A stretch of DNA of 64,000 nucleotides from Valencia hispanica (GCA_963556495.2 OY747721.1:29260349-29324348); one strand, 5' to 3'. Positions 24,069 to 37,369 are shown, numbered from the stretch's first letter. Numbers and translations are program-made. Notes: generated by a model not told the origin, from the sequence alone.

Positions 24069-26280
24069 AGAGGAAGCATGTTGCTGGAAAACATAGATTA
24101 CATGGACATTAAAGACACTGCAAACGACTGAGTCGTATATGTTTTTACCTCATAACACCAACAGATCTGAGGAAGAGCATCTGTATTCAGCAAAGACTTG
24201 CATCCTCTCCGTCAGTGTCAGGTCAAAGCTGAAAGCTGCAACAAAACCTTCAACAGTTTATTGCTAATTGTATTAAATCTAAAGGTCAGAGCCTCGCTGT
24301 AATCACTCCATCAAAGTCAGCTCAGATTGGATCATTAAACCCCTCTATCTAAGGCTCCCCACAGACCTTTCTCTCAAAGAAAATCCAGTGATTAGATGCA
24401 TGTTCGGAAACATATAAACAAGTTTAACATATAGAGCTGCATTTCACAAATTATGGACTCAGCAACATGTCACATGATGAAATTACAAATTCCCTAGGAG
24501 GAGGAAATAATGGAAACATGCAAAGAAACATCCTGTTGGTTTCCCACATTTTGACATCACAAAGGTCGTATCAATGATCCATGCTAATGATGGAAATCCA
24601 GTTAGGTAGGTAATAGATCAGTTTATCCTATAAATCCTTTTCACTACAGTATTCCATAACTTTTTGGCTTTTCTGTGGATTTTTGGTCCATTTTTACATT
24701 AACAGGCATTTGAAACAAAGATCATGTGATGATCAGGTTAACCGCCATTTATGACTACAACGAATCATTCCTAATTGCAGTCGAACAGCAGAAACAGCAG
24801 GGGGTTGCATCATGAAAAAGCATCACGATGGTTGGGAAACAACTTTGTCCATTACTGCAGGCTTGTGGCTGTTTTGTTAGCTGCATGTAAAAAAATAAAC
24901 AAAAAAACAGCCACTTAACCAAACTGAGAATGTAAACAGATGGATTGGATGCTCATCTCTTGATTAACTTCCACATTTCTCCACATCTATAAAGCAGATT
25001 TCTTCAGTGAGGCGTAGGCAGCATATGCACTCGAACACCTTCATACTTCAGAAAGGAATTTATGGTATAAAATGTAAAGGCTTCAACCTCTGTTAGTATT
25101 TTTAATGTGATGGAGAGAGATAGTACAACCTCCAAACCTTTTCTTTCCACAGAAAAATCATTAATACACTCAAGCTATCGTCCTTTGTCACTATGATGAC
25201 AATATCTGCCTGAGCAAGCAGCGCTCCCACCTGTTCAGATTATTTTCAAGTTGCTGGTTCAACTCCACCAAGCTTCAGAAGCAATGGCATCGACTGTTAC
25301 AGAAAACGATCAATGCAACCAGAACCCAGGCACTACACCCCCTGCAGGACGTTTGGGTTGTGACCCTGCAGGTCTCCCAGGAGAGGGAATGGAAAAACAA
25401 CTCTAGTTCAGTTCATCTGTAAAGATTCCAGTATTTTTGGTGGCTCTGTCCTCCCTGTCAGCATGAACTGAATGTAGGTTTTGGTCCGTTTGTGATGATT
25501 CAATAAGTCTTTCTGAGCTGCTGGATGTTTCAGTTTAAATTAAGCAAGAAAAAAATAGCAATCTATGTATATATATTGTTACAAACAGATTGAGTCTTTA
25601 ACACATGACGTATTTTTTTATTCCTAAATCTAAAAATGGAATGTGGCATAAACTGTATTTTTGTCAGCATGATGTAGGCCATAGTCTTTGTTTCGTTGGA
25701 CTGAAGCTTTGTGTCCAGTTTGTGCCTCGTCTGGGTCCAGCACGATGATATCACGTGAGGTTCAGTCTTCACGCCACCTCGTGGACTACTTGTGCACTCT
25801 GATCCAAATGGTCTTTTTTCTGCTTTACCCTCGATTATTGTTGTGTTTTCTGTTCAACTTTTAACCAACGTGACCCAAATCCTGCACCTGTTTTCTTCGT
25901 GATGTTCAGAAGTGATGACATGTGGACCTGCTGGAACATGCACACGTTCTAAACATGTATGCACAGTATTTTAAAACAGCGTTTTTTCTAAGGTTTGCAC
26001 ATTCTGATAATGGAATAAAAGCTAATTGAATATTTGATGCAACAGGGCATTAACTGTGGCAGCTTCTGTTATTCTAAAGGTTAGTCCTGGAAGAGTTAAT
26101 GATGGAGACGTATGAAGTATTGACTTGTGAGTTTGGTCATGTTTGAATGTGTTACAGTGAAGTGTCAGAGCAGCTTTACAACCAGACATGCACTAAATGT
26201 ACTTACATGTTTCTGCTGCAGGTGTCTGTATATTTTGGCATTTTATCAGTTTTTGCTGAAATAAAAAAGAAAACTATACA
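24069..26280 (+). other. ankfn1: Probable 3' UTR of ankfn1
   Basis: There is no open frame after the ankfn1 stop. Candidate polyadenylation signals AATAAA occur at about 26014 and 26260. Which one is used, if either, cannot be told from sequence alone. Confidence 0.5.
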
Positions 26281-26365
26281 GTAAAATCATAGTGCAGTTT
26301 GTTGTTTGTTTGGCCAAATCACCAAAAACCTGTATGCTGTTATGTGTGTTCCATTAAATTAGGTT

Positions 26366-26369
<4 letters not shown>

Positions 26370-26437
<68 letters not shown>
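26370..26437. repeat. (TA)n followed by a 27-base T run
   Basis: About 20 TA units run into an uninterrupted poly-T. The translated (Ile-Tyr)n is not coding. Confidence 0.95.
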
Positions 26438-26979
26438 GTGGATAACTGGCTGATTTTCTAGTTGATAATGCTAATTTTTGCCTTTCATTGTAGCCGACTG
26501 CCACAAGCCTGTATCGGTATTTGTGGGTTCTGGAAATAAGCATCTTGTTTAATCAACCTTATTTTTACTACAAAGATTATTAAAACTGATAAAACTACCT
26601 CCCTGTTTTACCAACTCTATCTAAAGCAGATCAGATTACGAAAAGGCATTTTTAGATGTGCAGCTGCCCTTGATGATCTGGTTTACAGCCTGTTCCCTTA
26701 ATTCCGGTGTTATATTCTGCAATTTGTCCTTTCCATTCAGCAGTGATGTCAACAGCTGGTTATTCTTTTTTTTTTTTACCATCTTAGGTTTAAAATTCAG
26801 GGTGGTGAAAACATTTAATTGATGTTTGAAGGAAATAATTTTTAATATAAATAACTAGACTAGAATGTAGAGATTCCACCAAACCACCAAAAAATTATCT
26901 AAAAATTTTGAAGGCCAATGATATAGTCATACTGAAATGTGAAAAAGGACTGTTTTTTTTGTTGTTGTTTTTGCAGCTT

Positions 26980-27155
26980 CCTAGGCATACAAAACAAAAT
27001 GTATTTTGGTTACAGTTGAGACACTTCTTTCTTACAGGCGCTTATTTACACTGTGTGACCCTGACCTAGTTTATGCTTGTTATGTTCCTCATTTGTAAGT
27101 CGCTTTGGATAAAAGCGTCTGCTAAATGATTAACTGCAATGTAAATGTAAATGCA
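26980..27155 (+). repeat. SINE or LINE tail of the gtcgctttggataaaagcg type
   Basis: The core motif at 27099-27130 (gtcgctttggataaaagcgt, then ctgctaaatga) is a very conserved tail shared by many fish SINEs (V-SINE-like) and their partner LINEs. It is followed by an atgtaa repeat. The left boundary is unclear. Confidence 0.65.
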
Positions 27156-27215
27156 AAGAAATAACTTTTTTTTGCAAAGTTTCTTTTGTAGTAGGAGCCA
27201 TGACAGCAAAAATAA

Positions 27216-27600
27216 TGGCCTTTTCCCACTAGCACCTAATAAGCATGACTCGACCCAGCTCCACTTAGTTATAAGGGTTTTCCATTAGTGAAGGTTACAT
27301 CGTACCAGCCCGTTTTTTTAGAACCTACTTCGCTGGGGTTCCAAGATAGGAGGGTGAAGTCACTGTTTGCGTCACAAGTGGGAGTCCTTCACAATAATCC
27401 ATTTGTAAGAACTCACAACAGTGACTGAGTGACAAAAAGCCACAGACTGAGCAGACTGTTTAACATAGCATCCATGTCCTCCAGCTATATGACAACCCCA
27501 CCCACTAAAGCTATTACTCAGTTGTAATGGAAAACAATCCAAACTGTGTAGAATTGAGCTGAGTCGAGCTGTGGTGCTAGGTGCTAGTGGAAAAGGACCA
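27216..27600. mobile_element. PIF/Harbinger-like MITE
   Basis: This 385-bp element has inverted ends: tggccttttcccactagcac on the left; the right end, reverse-complemented, starts tggtccttttccactagcac. It is flanked by TAA on both sides (27213-27215 and 27601-27603), the 3-bp duplication of PIF/Harbinger. There is no transposase. Confidence 0.7.
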
Positions 27601-27750
27601 TAAGTTTGGTGTTGCTGACAAAGACAGTGCAAAGTTTCCTAGCAGTTTAAAAGCGCCACCTAACAAAAAGTTGGCTTGTGCAAAGCAGGCTTTGTTGTCA
27701 TTGTTTGCCCAGAATCCTCTGTCAGTCATGTATAGTCGCATACACATGTG

Positions 27751-27814
27751 CACACACCCACACACACACCCACACACACACACACACACACACACCTACA
27801 CACACACACACACA
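27751..27814. repeat. (CA)n microsatellite
   Basis: Interrupted cacacaccca and cacacacaca repeats. Confidence 0.95.
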
Positions 27815-27819
27815 AGATG

Positions 27820-28667
27820 GGTAATGCAGAAGATAAAAAACCAAAAGCACCCAGCAATCTGTATTAAGACACAACTGTTTTATGAGAGATCAGCAGCAGT
27901 CAGACTCTGGACCATTTCCGGATGCTTTGTGGGAAAGTGTGAAACTGCTGGAATCTCACACTGCTGCTGGAATCTCCTCCGCTTTGGAGCATTTGACAGC
28001 ACCAGTCCAAACCACAGGAACGCTGCTTAGGCACATCCAGAAACAGTCATTCACTTTCACAAGTAGGAAATGTTTTTTTTCTTTTTTCTTTCTGATTCTG
28101 AGCCTTTAGAATTGAGCACAAAGTGAGCCAGAACTTCAGATCTTATTACAACCAAACCCAGGTTTGGGGATCATCAAATGATCAGCTGAGTCTTTAACGT
28201 TTGGGGGGGGGGGATCATGTTTTTCTTTAGATTCTGGATGAATGTGTGTGTGCAGATTTAACATTTAACACATTAAATAAATATAAATATGAAGAGATAT
28301 GCTTTCAGTTCTGTTTTTCCAACAAATCTCAAATATAACATATAGCAAAGCTGTAAATGAATCTCAACATGTATGAGGAATAAAATGTAAATTAGACAAA
28401 AATAAAAAAGAGAAATTGAGACATAATACCTCAAGCTGTAGTCATGGAGACAAGTTTATCTGGTTTGGGAACCAAAGAGTCCCATCCTTGCTCTCAGGCT
28501 CGTGCAGAAGGGTGTGTGTGTGTTTGTGAGGGGGGGGGGGACACCTGCCCCTTTTCTCCATGGTGCCCCAAGTGCCTTTAATTTTTTTTATTTTCTTAAA
28601 TGTGTGTGAGTGTGGAACTATTAATAACAATTTAGATACATAAAATGATCTGGCTGCCATCAGCCAT
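27820..28667. other. Intergenic, nothing recognised
   Basis: Unique-looking sequence with two G runs (28203-28213 and about 28530-28540). The 149-codon frame that crosses the CA repeat has no recognisable motif. Confidence 0.5.
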
Positions 28668-30735
28668 ATTCAAATTCAAATTCAAAAATACTTTATTGAT
28701 CCCAGAGGGAAATTAAGTGTTGGAATAGCTCATATAATTAATTATTCAAGGAGTTGTTGTAGATGAGGATGGCTGTGGGCAGGAAGGATTTCCTGTAGCG
28801 GTCTGTTTTGCAGCAAAACTGAAGAAGCCTCCGACTGAAGACGTTCTGTTGTATGACTGTCTCATGAAGAGGATGCTCAGGGTTGTCCATAATTGTTTTG
28901 ATTTTACGAAGAATCCTTCTTTGCATTATCATCTCCAGATGTTCCACAGTTGTCCCAAGAAAAGAACCAGCCTTCTTTATTAGGTTGTTTAGCCTTTTTA
29001 AATCCCTGGCTCTGATGCTGCTACCCCAACAGATGACGGCTGAAGAGATTACACTCTCCACAACAGACTTGTAGAAGATCTGCAGCATCTTGCTGCAAAT
29101 CTTGAAGGTCCTAAGCTTCCTTAAGAAGTACAGTCTGCTCTGTCCCTTCTTGTAGACGGCTTCACTGTTCATTCTCCAGTCCACCAGCTCTCTGTATTCA
29201 GCTTCTTGTCCATCTCTGATTCACCCGACAACTGCAGAGTCATCTGAATATTTCTGCAGATGACAGGTCACTGATTTGTACTGGAAGTCTGAGGTGTACA
29301 GAGTGAAAAGTAATGGTGAGATTAAGGTCCCCTGTGGTGCTCCTGTGCTGCTGACCACCTGGTTTGACACACAATTCTCCAGTCTCTCAAATTGTGGTCT
29401 GTTTGTCAGGTAGTCATTAATCCAGGCAATTGTTGAGGGCCCCACCTGTGTCTTCTGGAGTTTCTGACAAAGCAAATAAGGCTGAATTGTGTTAAATGCA
29501 CTGGAGAAATCAAAGACCATGATCCTCACAGTGCTGCCTGATTTGTCCAGATGACAGTGGGTTAGTTGAAGCAGGTGGATGATGGCCTCTTCAACTCCAA
29601 CTCCACAGCGATAAGCAAACTGAGGTGGGTCATGATATAATCTTGTTTGCTTACTCAGGGGCGCCAACACGAGTCTCTCCAGGACCTTCATGATGTGGGA
29701 TGTCAGGGCAACAGGTCTATAGTCATTGATGACTGATGGGTAAGTTCTTTTTGGTACTGGAACAAGGCAGGATGTCTTCCACAACACTGGAACCTTCTCC
29801 TGAGTTAGGCTAAGGTTGAAGATGTGCTCCAGAATGCCACAGAGCTGCTCTGCACAGGCCTTCAGGGCTCTGGGGCTGACACCATCTGGACCTGCAGCCT
29901 TGTTCCAGTTCAGTTTCTCCAGCTGCCTCTTCACATGACTTTTGGAGACAGACAAGTGGGAGGGGGAGGCAAAGGGGGTAGCAGCATTTCCTGACTTGGT
30001 TGAAGTCAAACTTGTGGAATCAGAAGAGTCCATGGCCGAGGTGAAGGATAAAACATCCGTGGTGTAACAGGAAAGCTGTTGATCAGAGGAGAGTGGGATG
30101 TCTGTTTGACTGGGAACAGGAGAGGAGGATGCTGAGCTAGTTCCTGAACTGAAACTGTTGAAGAATGTGTTCAGTTCATTGGCTCTGTCCAGACTTCCAT
30201 CTATCCAATCCTTCCTGTCCTTAAAGCCTGTGATCTTTCTCATTCCTGACCAGACATCTCGGATATTGTTCCTCTGTAGTTTGTTCTCCAGCTTCTTCCT
30301 GTATGCCTCCTTGCTGTCTCTGATCTTGACCTTAAGTTGCTTCTGTATACTCCTCAGTAATTCCCTGTCTCCGTCCCTGAAGGCTCTTTTTTTCTTGTTC
30401 AGCAGTTCCTTCAGGTCACTGGTGATCCAGGGTTTGTTATTAGGGAAGCATCTCACTGTTCTGGTGGGGATGATGTTGTCCACACAGAAGTTTATATAGT
30501 CAGTCACACACTCAGTCATGGCATTGATGTCCTCTCCATGTGCTTGGCAAAGAGTCATCCAGTCTGTGGTTGCAAAACAACCCTGCAGGGCTTTTTCAGC
30601 TTCCTGTGGCCATTTTCTCACAGTTTTCCACTGAAAAAGTAGTTTATATTCTGAACAGAGAAAAACAAGACTGTGATCTGATTGTCCCAGAGGAGGTCTT
30701 GGTTTGGACATGTATGCATTATGATGACCATTAAC
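28668..30735 (-). mobile_element. Rex1/Babar LINE, antisense, 5'-truncated and internally deleted
   Basis: The 3' end carries the Rex1-type terminus: a ttcaaa repeat and then ctttattgatcccagaggg. A 496-codon open frame (30711-29221) starts near the end of the endonuclease (PRPPLGQSDHS) and runs through reverse transcriptase: LEKLNWNKAAGPDGVSPRAL, VINDYRPVALTSHIMKVLE, VFDFSSAFNTIQP, GAPQGTLISPLLF and the catalytic QKYSDDSAVVG. The frame then meets a TGA. A second piece at 29184-28738 (KKGQSRLYFLRKLRTF) is the C-terminal domain. The stretch that normally joins them is shortened, so there is also an internal deletion. The YSDD box is characteristic of Rex1. Confidence 0.85.
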
Positions 30736-31328
30736 CTCGATGTTCCTCTGTCTCTGCTTTGCTTAGCAAGTGACACTGTAGTAAGACCGGTAAGTAGGAC
30801 ATACAATATACTACACAGGAGTACTAGATTAGATATGTTAAATTGTCCTGTGGCAACTGATAACGTGAAATGAAGATGCTGTGTGTGCACCTTGCAATTG
30901 TGCCAGTCCTTTCACTAACAAGCACCACTGAGATTTTTCCCGAGGCCATGGTAGAGCGGAGAATCAGAACTGGGCCCTCCAACTATCAAATCGTAGCCAA
31001 GAATATTTATTTCAAATTAGACCCTTTTGTGAAGGTAAATGTAGTCCTGATTTTGAAGTTACATTAAACAGTTAAAATTTATTTTCTCTTACCTATTGTC
31101 CTCACCCCCCATCCTCAAACACAGAAGTGGTTTGACCTCAGAGTAAACGTCTGACTTTCAGTTTAATAGGTTACACCAACGCTGCTCGGTCCGGTACAGA
31201 CTGGGAGAAAAAAAATAACGCAACCTCACTCAGTCCCTCTGCACTGGGTCAGGCAGCTTCCATCACATTCATATAAAGAAACAGCCCAGCAACTTTCAGC
31301 TGAGGAACACACCTCAAAGCCCAGGTAC

Positions 31329-32504
31329 AGCCGACTATGGAATTACATTTTAGTCAAAAATCCCGAGCGAGATTTTCAACCCTCACCTGCGCGTGTTCAA
31401 CAAGGCACGCACGTAATTGCTCATGCGCGCATATTCAACAACACCCGCGTGTAGAATTAATCTCATGAGTAATCCAACAATCCACGCATGTGGATTTCAC
31501 CTCACACGCGTTCTACACGAAGCTTTCATACACGCGTGAAGGTAAAGCTTAGGAGAGGCTGCGCCCTCGAAAGGAAATTCTGCGCGAGCGAGTAAAAGAC
31601 TTTTGACTGTTTGGAGGAGGAGCCTAAGGTCGGCACTGACCCTGTGTAATTGGTCTTTTGAAATCAGTAACCCCCACAGGATCAGTGATTTTTTTCATGA
31701 ATTCACCAAATATCAAATTACTTTTAGTATCCTACGAAAAGAAAAAGAAGCTCACATTGAATGTCATAATTTATATTCTGTTTATAGTTTTTCATTCATA
31801 AATGTACATTTCTCAAATGCAAACCTCTGTTTTATACCTTCCTGAAAGAACTGAAACTCTTCTTCTCCTTCACTTTCTCTAATAGAGAAAAGCACTGCAA
31901 TTGCTTGAAAGGATATAATGAAATGATTGTGAACTTGTTTCCCCTAGTCCTTTTTAAAATGTATTTTTCATTACATTTTATTTATTTATGTTTTTAGTTT
32001 TTCTTTCTTTCTCTGCTTGAATGCTACACCAATGTACTTTTGCTATTTTCCTGGCTATCTGGCATCACCAAAGTCATGTTTTCTTTGTTTGACAAATGCC
32101 ATTTTCTTGTATTGTTAAACTGTGAAAAAAAATATATAACTCTACTGATCCTGTGGGGGTTACTGATTTCAAAAGACCAATTACACAGGGTCAGTGCCGA
32201 CCTTAGGCTCCTCCTCCAAACAGTCAAAAGTCTTTCACTCGCTCGCGCAGAATTTCCTTTCGAGGGCGCAGCCTCTCCCAAGCTTTACCTTCACGCGTGT
32301 ATGAAAGCTTGGTGTAGATCGCGTGTGAGGTGAAATCCACATGCGTGGGTTGTTGGATTGCTCATGAGATGAATTCTACACGCGCGTGTTGTTGAATATG
32401 CGTGCACGCGCATGAGCAGTTACGTGCGTGCCTTGTTGAATACAAGGTGAGGGTTGAAAATCTCGCTCGGGATTTTTGACTGAAATATAATTCCATAGCC
32501 GACT
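31329..32504. mobile_element. Foldback element with ~350-bp inverted repeats and 8-bp target duplication
   Basis: The element proper is 31337-32496 (1160 bp). It is bounded by a perfect 8-bp direct repeat agccgact at 31329-31336 and 32497-32504. The terminal inverted repeats (about 31337-31687 and 32146-32496) begin atggaatta and are about 95 percent alike by eye. They are GC- and CpG-rich, with many acgcgtg and gcgcg steps, whereas the 450-bp centre is AT-rich. There is no transposase: the 80- and 85-codon open frames are the two copies of the same inverted repeat. The 8-bp duplication points to hAT, P, Merlin or a similar group, but the terminus is not the usual hAT CAGG type. Confidence 0.85.
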
Positions 32505-32964
32505 TTTGGTTTTTTACCTAATGGCACACGTATATCAGGAACAGCAGCACACCGGATCTGGAACAAGTAACCGAGTTGCTCTGGAGGTTTATCAGCCAGA
32601 TATTATGGTTTATTTAGTAAGACACAGCTTCAGGTAAAATTATTTCATAATATACTTTATAACACTTGTTCAATCAGACACCAGCTCTACTATGGTCTTT
32701 TCAGTGTCTATACAGTCTCAGATCAACACAGCCCAACAGCAGGGTCTCAACAGCAACACTGTACCAGATCAGATAAAAAACAGGCTACTTTTGCTTGGCA
32801 TGGTCCTTATCTGATGACGATGATAAATTATGTTGCGATTCCCTATTATATATATCATATCATTATTGTGGATGGTGTACCATAAGTTATGTTGTTGTAA
32901 GCAGTTTTAAAATCTTGCTCCATGTGCCTCTCTTTTTACCTTTGAACACCTGCCCCTCTAAAGG
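32505..32964. other. Intergenic, nothing recognised
   Basis: AT-rich sequence without recognisable genes. Confidence 0.5.
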
Positions 32965-33330
32965 TCTCTGCACGGCCCGGCTTGCTCAATGCAGATGATG
33001 TGGTTTTATTGGTATCTTAGGGCCATGACCATCCAGCTTTGGACACAGTTCACAATATGAGCTGGTCAGGAAGAGAGTCAGCTCCTCTAAGTCTAAGGCC
33101 ATAGTTCTGAACAGGAGGTTGAATGAGACCTCCGGGTCTAACCCAGGTCTGGTTAGTCTGAGGACATTCCTTCAGTACAGACATAAACGCTGACTGAAAG
33201 AACCAGATCCTGGAAACAAGCAGCTGAAATGAGCTTCCTCTGAAGGGTGGCCAACCTCTGCCTCTAAGTTGAGGAGTCCCCCCATCAAGGTGGAGCTTGG
33301 AGTAGAGCTGGATGTTTGTGTTTCCCTCCT
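32965..33330 (+). pseudogene. Highly decayed RTE-like LINE fragment
   Basis: Pieces of the same family as the copies at 11880 and 47710 can be read across several frames: the aatgcagatgatgtggtttt block (ADDVVL), a TSKSKA-type block, the ctgactgaaagaaccagatc block (TERTRS) and gctgaaatgagcttcctc (AEMSFL). It is much older than the other two copies. Confidence 0.6.
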
Positions 33331-34439
33331 GTACAGGTCACCTCCAAGACCCAATCTTGCATTAGTGGAAGACTATGACCTTCATAACTGAAATTTCAGG
33401 AAAGGTGTATAAGCTTTGGGATAACTGCTATTCATGTAAACTTCTCATAGAAAACTTGCCTTAGATCAAAATGAATGGGGTGAAGGGTTGCTGAGAGCAA
33501 TGTGTGCCAATTTAAAAATCTGTTGTACGTGTGAAGGTGCTGTACTCTGGTTGTGGTTCGAAGACGAAAGGGTGAACATGGTAAGAAGGAAAATGTTTCT
33601 GTTAATAGGACAAATGGTTGACACAATATTCCCCCCCTCTCTGTGACTCAACATTAGCTGTGAAACCTCGGCTCTATGTTCGAGTCTGCCCCGTGATTTA
33701 TTTCTGAGGTCGGGTAAAAGTCAGTCTGATGTGAGCTGTGAGGCTTCAGAATGAAAATGTTACGTCACATTCAAACACCAGTAATCTCATTCACTTATCA
33801 TCAAAGGGGAGCGACTATTGCAGTTTTCCATGGTTTCTGAGGTGTTGTGTTCCTCCTCCTTCTTTCCAAGACATATGGACACAGTTCCACATGCTTGAAA
33901 TCAGTCTGTCCTTTGATTTTCCACTGCAGGGCTGAGATACGGAGGGACGTTGTGGATCAGTGGCTCCACGTTCATTGGCAGGACTTGTTCAGTCCTGATC
34001 TCCTCCCTAGATGTTCCAGCTGATGTTCTGATACAGCGTCAGTCTAATCTTAATGTTGAATCAACGGGCCTCCCAGGATGAAGGACAAACAGGCTGTCCG
34101 TGTCGTTCGTGACCCGGCCAGATGAAGCCGAGAAAAGGATCTTTTGTTTGTTGTTTGTGTCGTTTCTTTTTTTCTTTTTTTTTTTCCACAAGCAACTTCT
34201 TTGATGGTGAGACGGCCGGGGCAATTTGGACGGTCCATTTGTGAGAGACGGCTTCAAGGTTGCAGAGACAGGTCAACCAATTACAGACACGAAAACAGGC
34301 AAATACCAGGCTCAGCTCTCAGCGTTATCGTTTCGGGACATACCAGTATCAAAAATAACTTAAATACTGACTCAATATTCATGTTGAACCATCTTTTCTG
34401 ATCAGTTCATAATTTATTGTCCATTTAAAAGAGGTTTTC
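33331..34439. other. Intergenic, no gene recognised
   Basis: The short minus-strand open frames at 34039-34276 overlap each other in three frames and contain a Lys-rich run made by a poly-T/TTTC tract, so they look like chance. Confidence 0.5.
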
Positions 34440-35450
34440 AACATTATTAGAACAGCTGTGCTGCTTCCACAGGGTTAAAGGGGAAAGTATCATCCTCGTA
34501 ATGCTGATTAGATGCATTAATCAGCTGATCTTTATCAGTACCTCTAAAGCAGGCTTTTTGGCAGTTTGCTGCTCTGGAGCATACAAATGTGTGTTAACAC
34601 AATGCCAAGATGGAAAGACATCAACAATGGCTGAAGAGAAGTAACTGGCCCTCCCAATGATCCCAGGATGAGTTATGAGACCATTTCAGAACCATCTGAA
34701 ATCCACCAATCTGCAGAGAGAAAGTTAACTCACAAGTGGAAGACATTTAAGACAGCTGCTATTTTTTACAGGAGTGGAACACCCAGCAAATACAGACTTA
34801 GGTCAAAGCAAGTTCCTCACAGGTCCATCAGACAAAAACGGACCACGCATGGCTTTCTTAGAAAGACTGGCGGAAAAAATCTCTTAACTCTAAAAACAAG
34901 ATAGTAGACAAAAACTCACTTTGCAGGTTTGCAAAGCTGAGTCTAAATGAGGCATGTAACTTCCAAAAGAATGCCCTTTGAATAGATGAGACTCCCCCCC
35001 CCATATATCACAGTAAAGACTCAAACATAATGCCAGTTGTCCAATATGTGCAGTTTGGACCAAACTAGTTGATCAATATGACAATTATGCCAAACGCAGG
35101 AGCAAATCTATGACAGAATGGCTAGAACAGAAAAGAATCATGGTGTTGCAATGGCCTAGTCAAAGTCTAGACCACAATCTAATTGAAAAGCTATGGTGTG
35201 ACATTAAAAGTGCTGTGTAGAATCAGCTACTCAGGTCTTTAAGCCTCGGTGAATTGGAGCAGGCAAGTAGTTTGACTTGTTAACAGAGATCGGTTTTCTT
35301 TGTAAGAGCTAATCAGAGAGAGATCCCAGACAAATGACCTGCCATGTGAAACACCCTGTAAACCCTAACACTTTTTCACAAAACTGGTCAGAGAAAATAT
35401 TTACAATGATTAAAAAAATAGAAAAATCTAAATTATTGTAGGGTTCAAGT
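34440..35450 (+). mobile_element. Decayed Tc1-like transposon
   Basis: The + strand holds the remains of a Tc1 transposase: SAERKLTHKWKTF near 34710, the KYRLRSKQVPHRS region near 34790, a DQYDNYAKRRSK region near 35075 and then LQWPSQSLDHNLIEKLW near 35150-35195. In the last motif the catalytic Glu is kept but the second Asp region has decayed. Several stops and frameshifts break it. The ends are estimated from the conserved arrangement; no clean ITR pair was found. Confidence 0.75.
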
Positions 35451-37369
35451 GGATACTATTTTACTGTCTTTTACATTTTTACAGTGGTGGTTACACTGGC
35501 AGGGGCTAACTCTAGAAATAAGCTTGCAGACTCAAAGGTAACTAAAACTACAAATCACTGTGCAGTTTAGCTAAAAAAGAATTTGGTTGAAGATAAACTA
35601 TGTCAATCTATATTGAACCCGCCACATGTTTAATTTTATTTATTGTGACTGCTCTTAGGATGTGGATTTTTAGATTTCCTAAAGATTCCTCTTTAATGTT
35701 TCCTAAACATTCTCTAGAAATCTGGATAGAAAACCTTAGCTACAGTAACTTCATTTGAAATACCTATACCAAAGATCAATTGAAAAAAAAAGCCAGAAAA
35801 AATACCTCAAGAAGCTTGAAGCTTGCAGAAAATGACTCCAATTGGTCTAATTGATCAACATTTTCAGTGGCTCCAAAGAGCTGAACTCACTCCGGGACCT
35901 CAGCACACAGCAGTAACTTTTCTTGCAATCCCTAAAAGTCCCTTAGGCGTCTAAATCATCCCAGCGTGAACATAGGCCCCATGAGGCCCCTCATGAGGGC
36001 CCAGATATGGAAGTGGATGATAAAAGGCTCACAAAGAGGAGAGGAAGTCTTATCTGAGCATCACCTCTCGGCCACCGACTTCCTCTGTATACAGATATGA
36101 CAGTTTAACGGCGCCCGTCACACACTGTCACCACCATAAAATTACCCGAAATTCAGCCGGAGCAAGAGGCAGGAGGGCGCCGGTGGTCACAAGAAGAAAA
36201 CCCAGACTGTTACTGCATGTTTCTCTGCTCACGCTGAGTAAAATCCTCCAACAAAAACAAAGTTGCACATTCTTCTGTGTTTTTAAAGTCGTTTGTAAGT
36301 CATCTGTTATGATGCAGTCATGTAAAAACACGTCAATGTTCCCTGCAGCTGTAAATACATTTGAAAATGAAAACTTTTTGTCAATTAAATATCTGACAAC
36401 ATGATAATTAAACAAGGATTTAACCCCTTACTTTATTTATAATTAAGATTCTGAATTATTATTACTTTTTTCTGCTTTCAAGGAGAAATTGTCCATTAAA
36501 GTATATCAGAAACACCAGATATAGAATATAGTCCTGAGTAAGCAAATTAGCAATGCTGCATCATTTGCCATAACTCTGATGGCTAAGTGGCAGCAAAATA
36601 TTTCAGAAACAATCTTTGGTATGATTGGAATGTACACAAAACAACACTTGTGAGCACTGAGATGAAGTTTGAGCTGAATCCGTGACCATGTGGTCTACGA
36701 GGAGTTAATAAATTAGAACTAAATAAAGAAGAAAATTAGGTTTTTTAAGAGTCTGTCAGAATCAGAGAGACACAAAGATTGATAGAAAAAAAATTAATCT
36801 TGTGATGGACTGGATTATTTTAAATGAATCTCGTTCACACATGATGCATAAAGCAGCCATATCATTGTTTCTAAAAATCTGCTTTTGTCATGTATAACAC
36901 AAACATAACTATTTGAAAAGTCTCTCTTCCAGTTTTAAGACCTTATTCTCTGATCTATGAACTACTTCTTGAAAGTAACTGTTTGTGAAGCTTTTTTCTG
37001 ACCAATCTCCAGATAGTCCCTTTCAAGTCTTTAACAAGAGGTGGAGAATCAGAATTTCAGAAAATAAGCCAAACAAAATTGTGATCTGAAATAGTGCTCA
37101 TTAGCATTATCAAAATACACAAAGGTTTTAAACAGAACCACTGAAATTATACCGTTCCTATGGTTTAGAGTCATTTTATTGAGTTGCCAGGGAAAATTGT
37201 GTAATGACCGGGATCTGTAGCAGTTGGTACAGTCTCTATTTCACCTTGAAGGTAATTTTAAAGGGTGAAAATCACTTCAGCTGTTCAACAGGATAATGTG
37301 CTTTGCCTGTTATACTGGTTTGCACACTGAGAAAGTGAAAATAGGTTTTGATTTTTGACTAATTACCCT
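35451..37369. other. Intergenic, no gene recognised
   Basis: AT-rich unique-looking sequence. The open frames at 36128-36415 (minus) and 36183-36404 (plus) overlap each other and match nothing that I know. Confidence 0.5.

Noticed and set aside
26340..26543. Ile-Tyr and Lys repeat frame on minus strand
   Set aside because: It is made by the (TA)n and poly-T tract.
28738..30711. Long minus-strand frames as a host gene
   Set aside because: Reverse-transcriptase motifs, the YSDD box and the Rex1-type 3' end show a LINE.
31603..32333. Pair of similar 80- to 97-codon frames on opposite strands
   Set aside because: They are the two inverted arms of the foldback element, not a duplicated gene.
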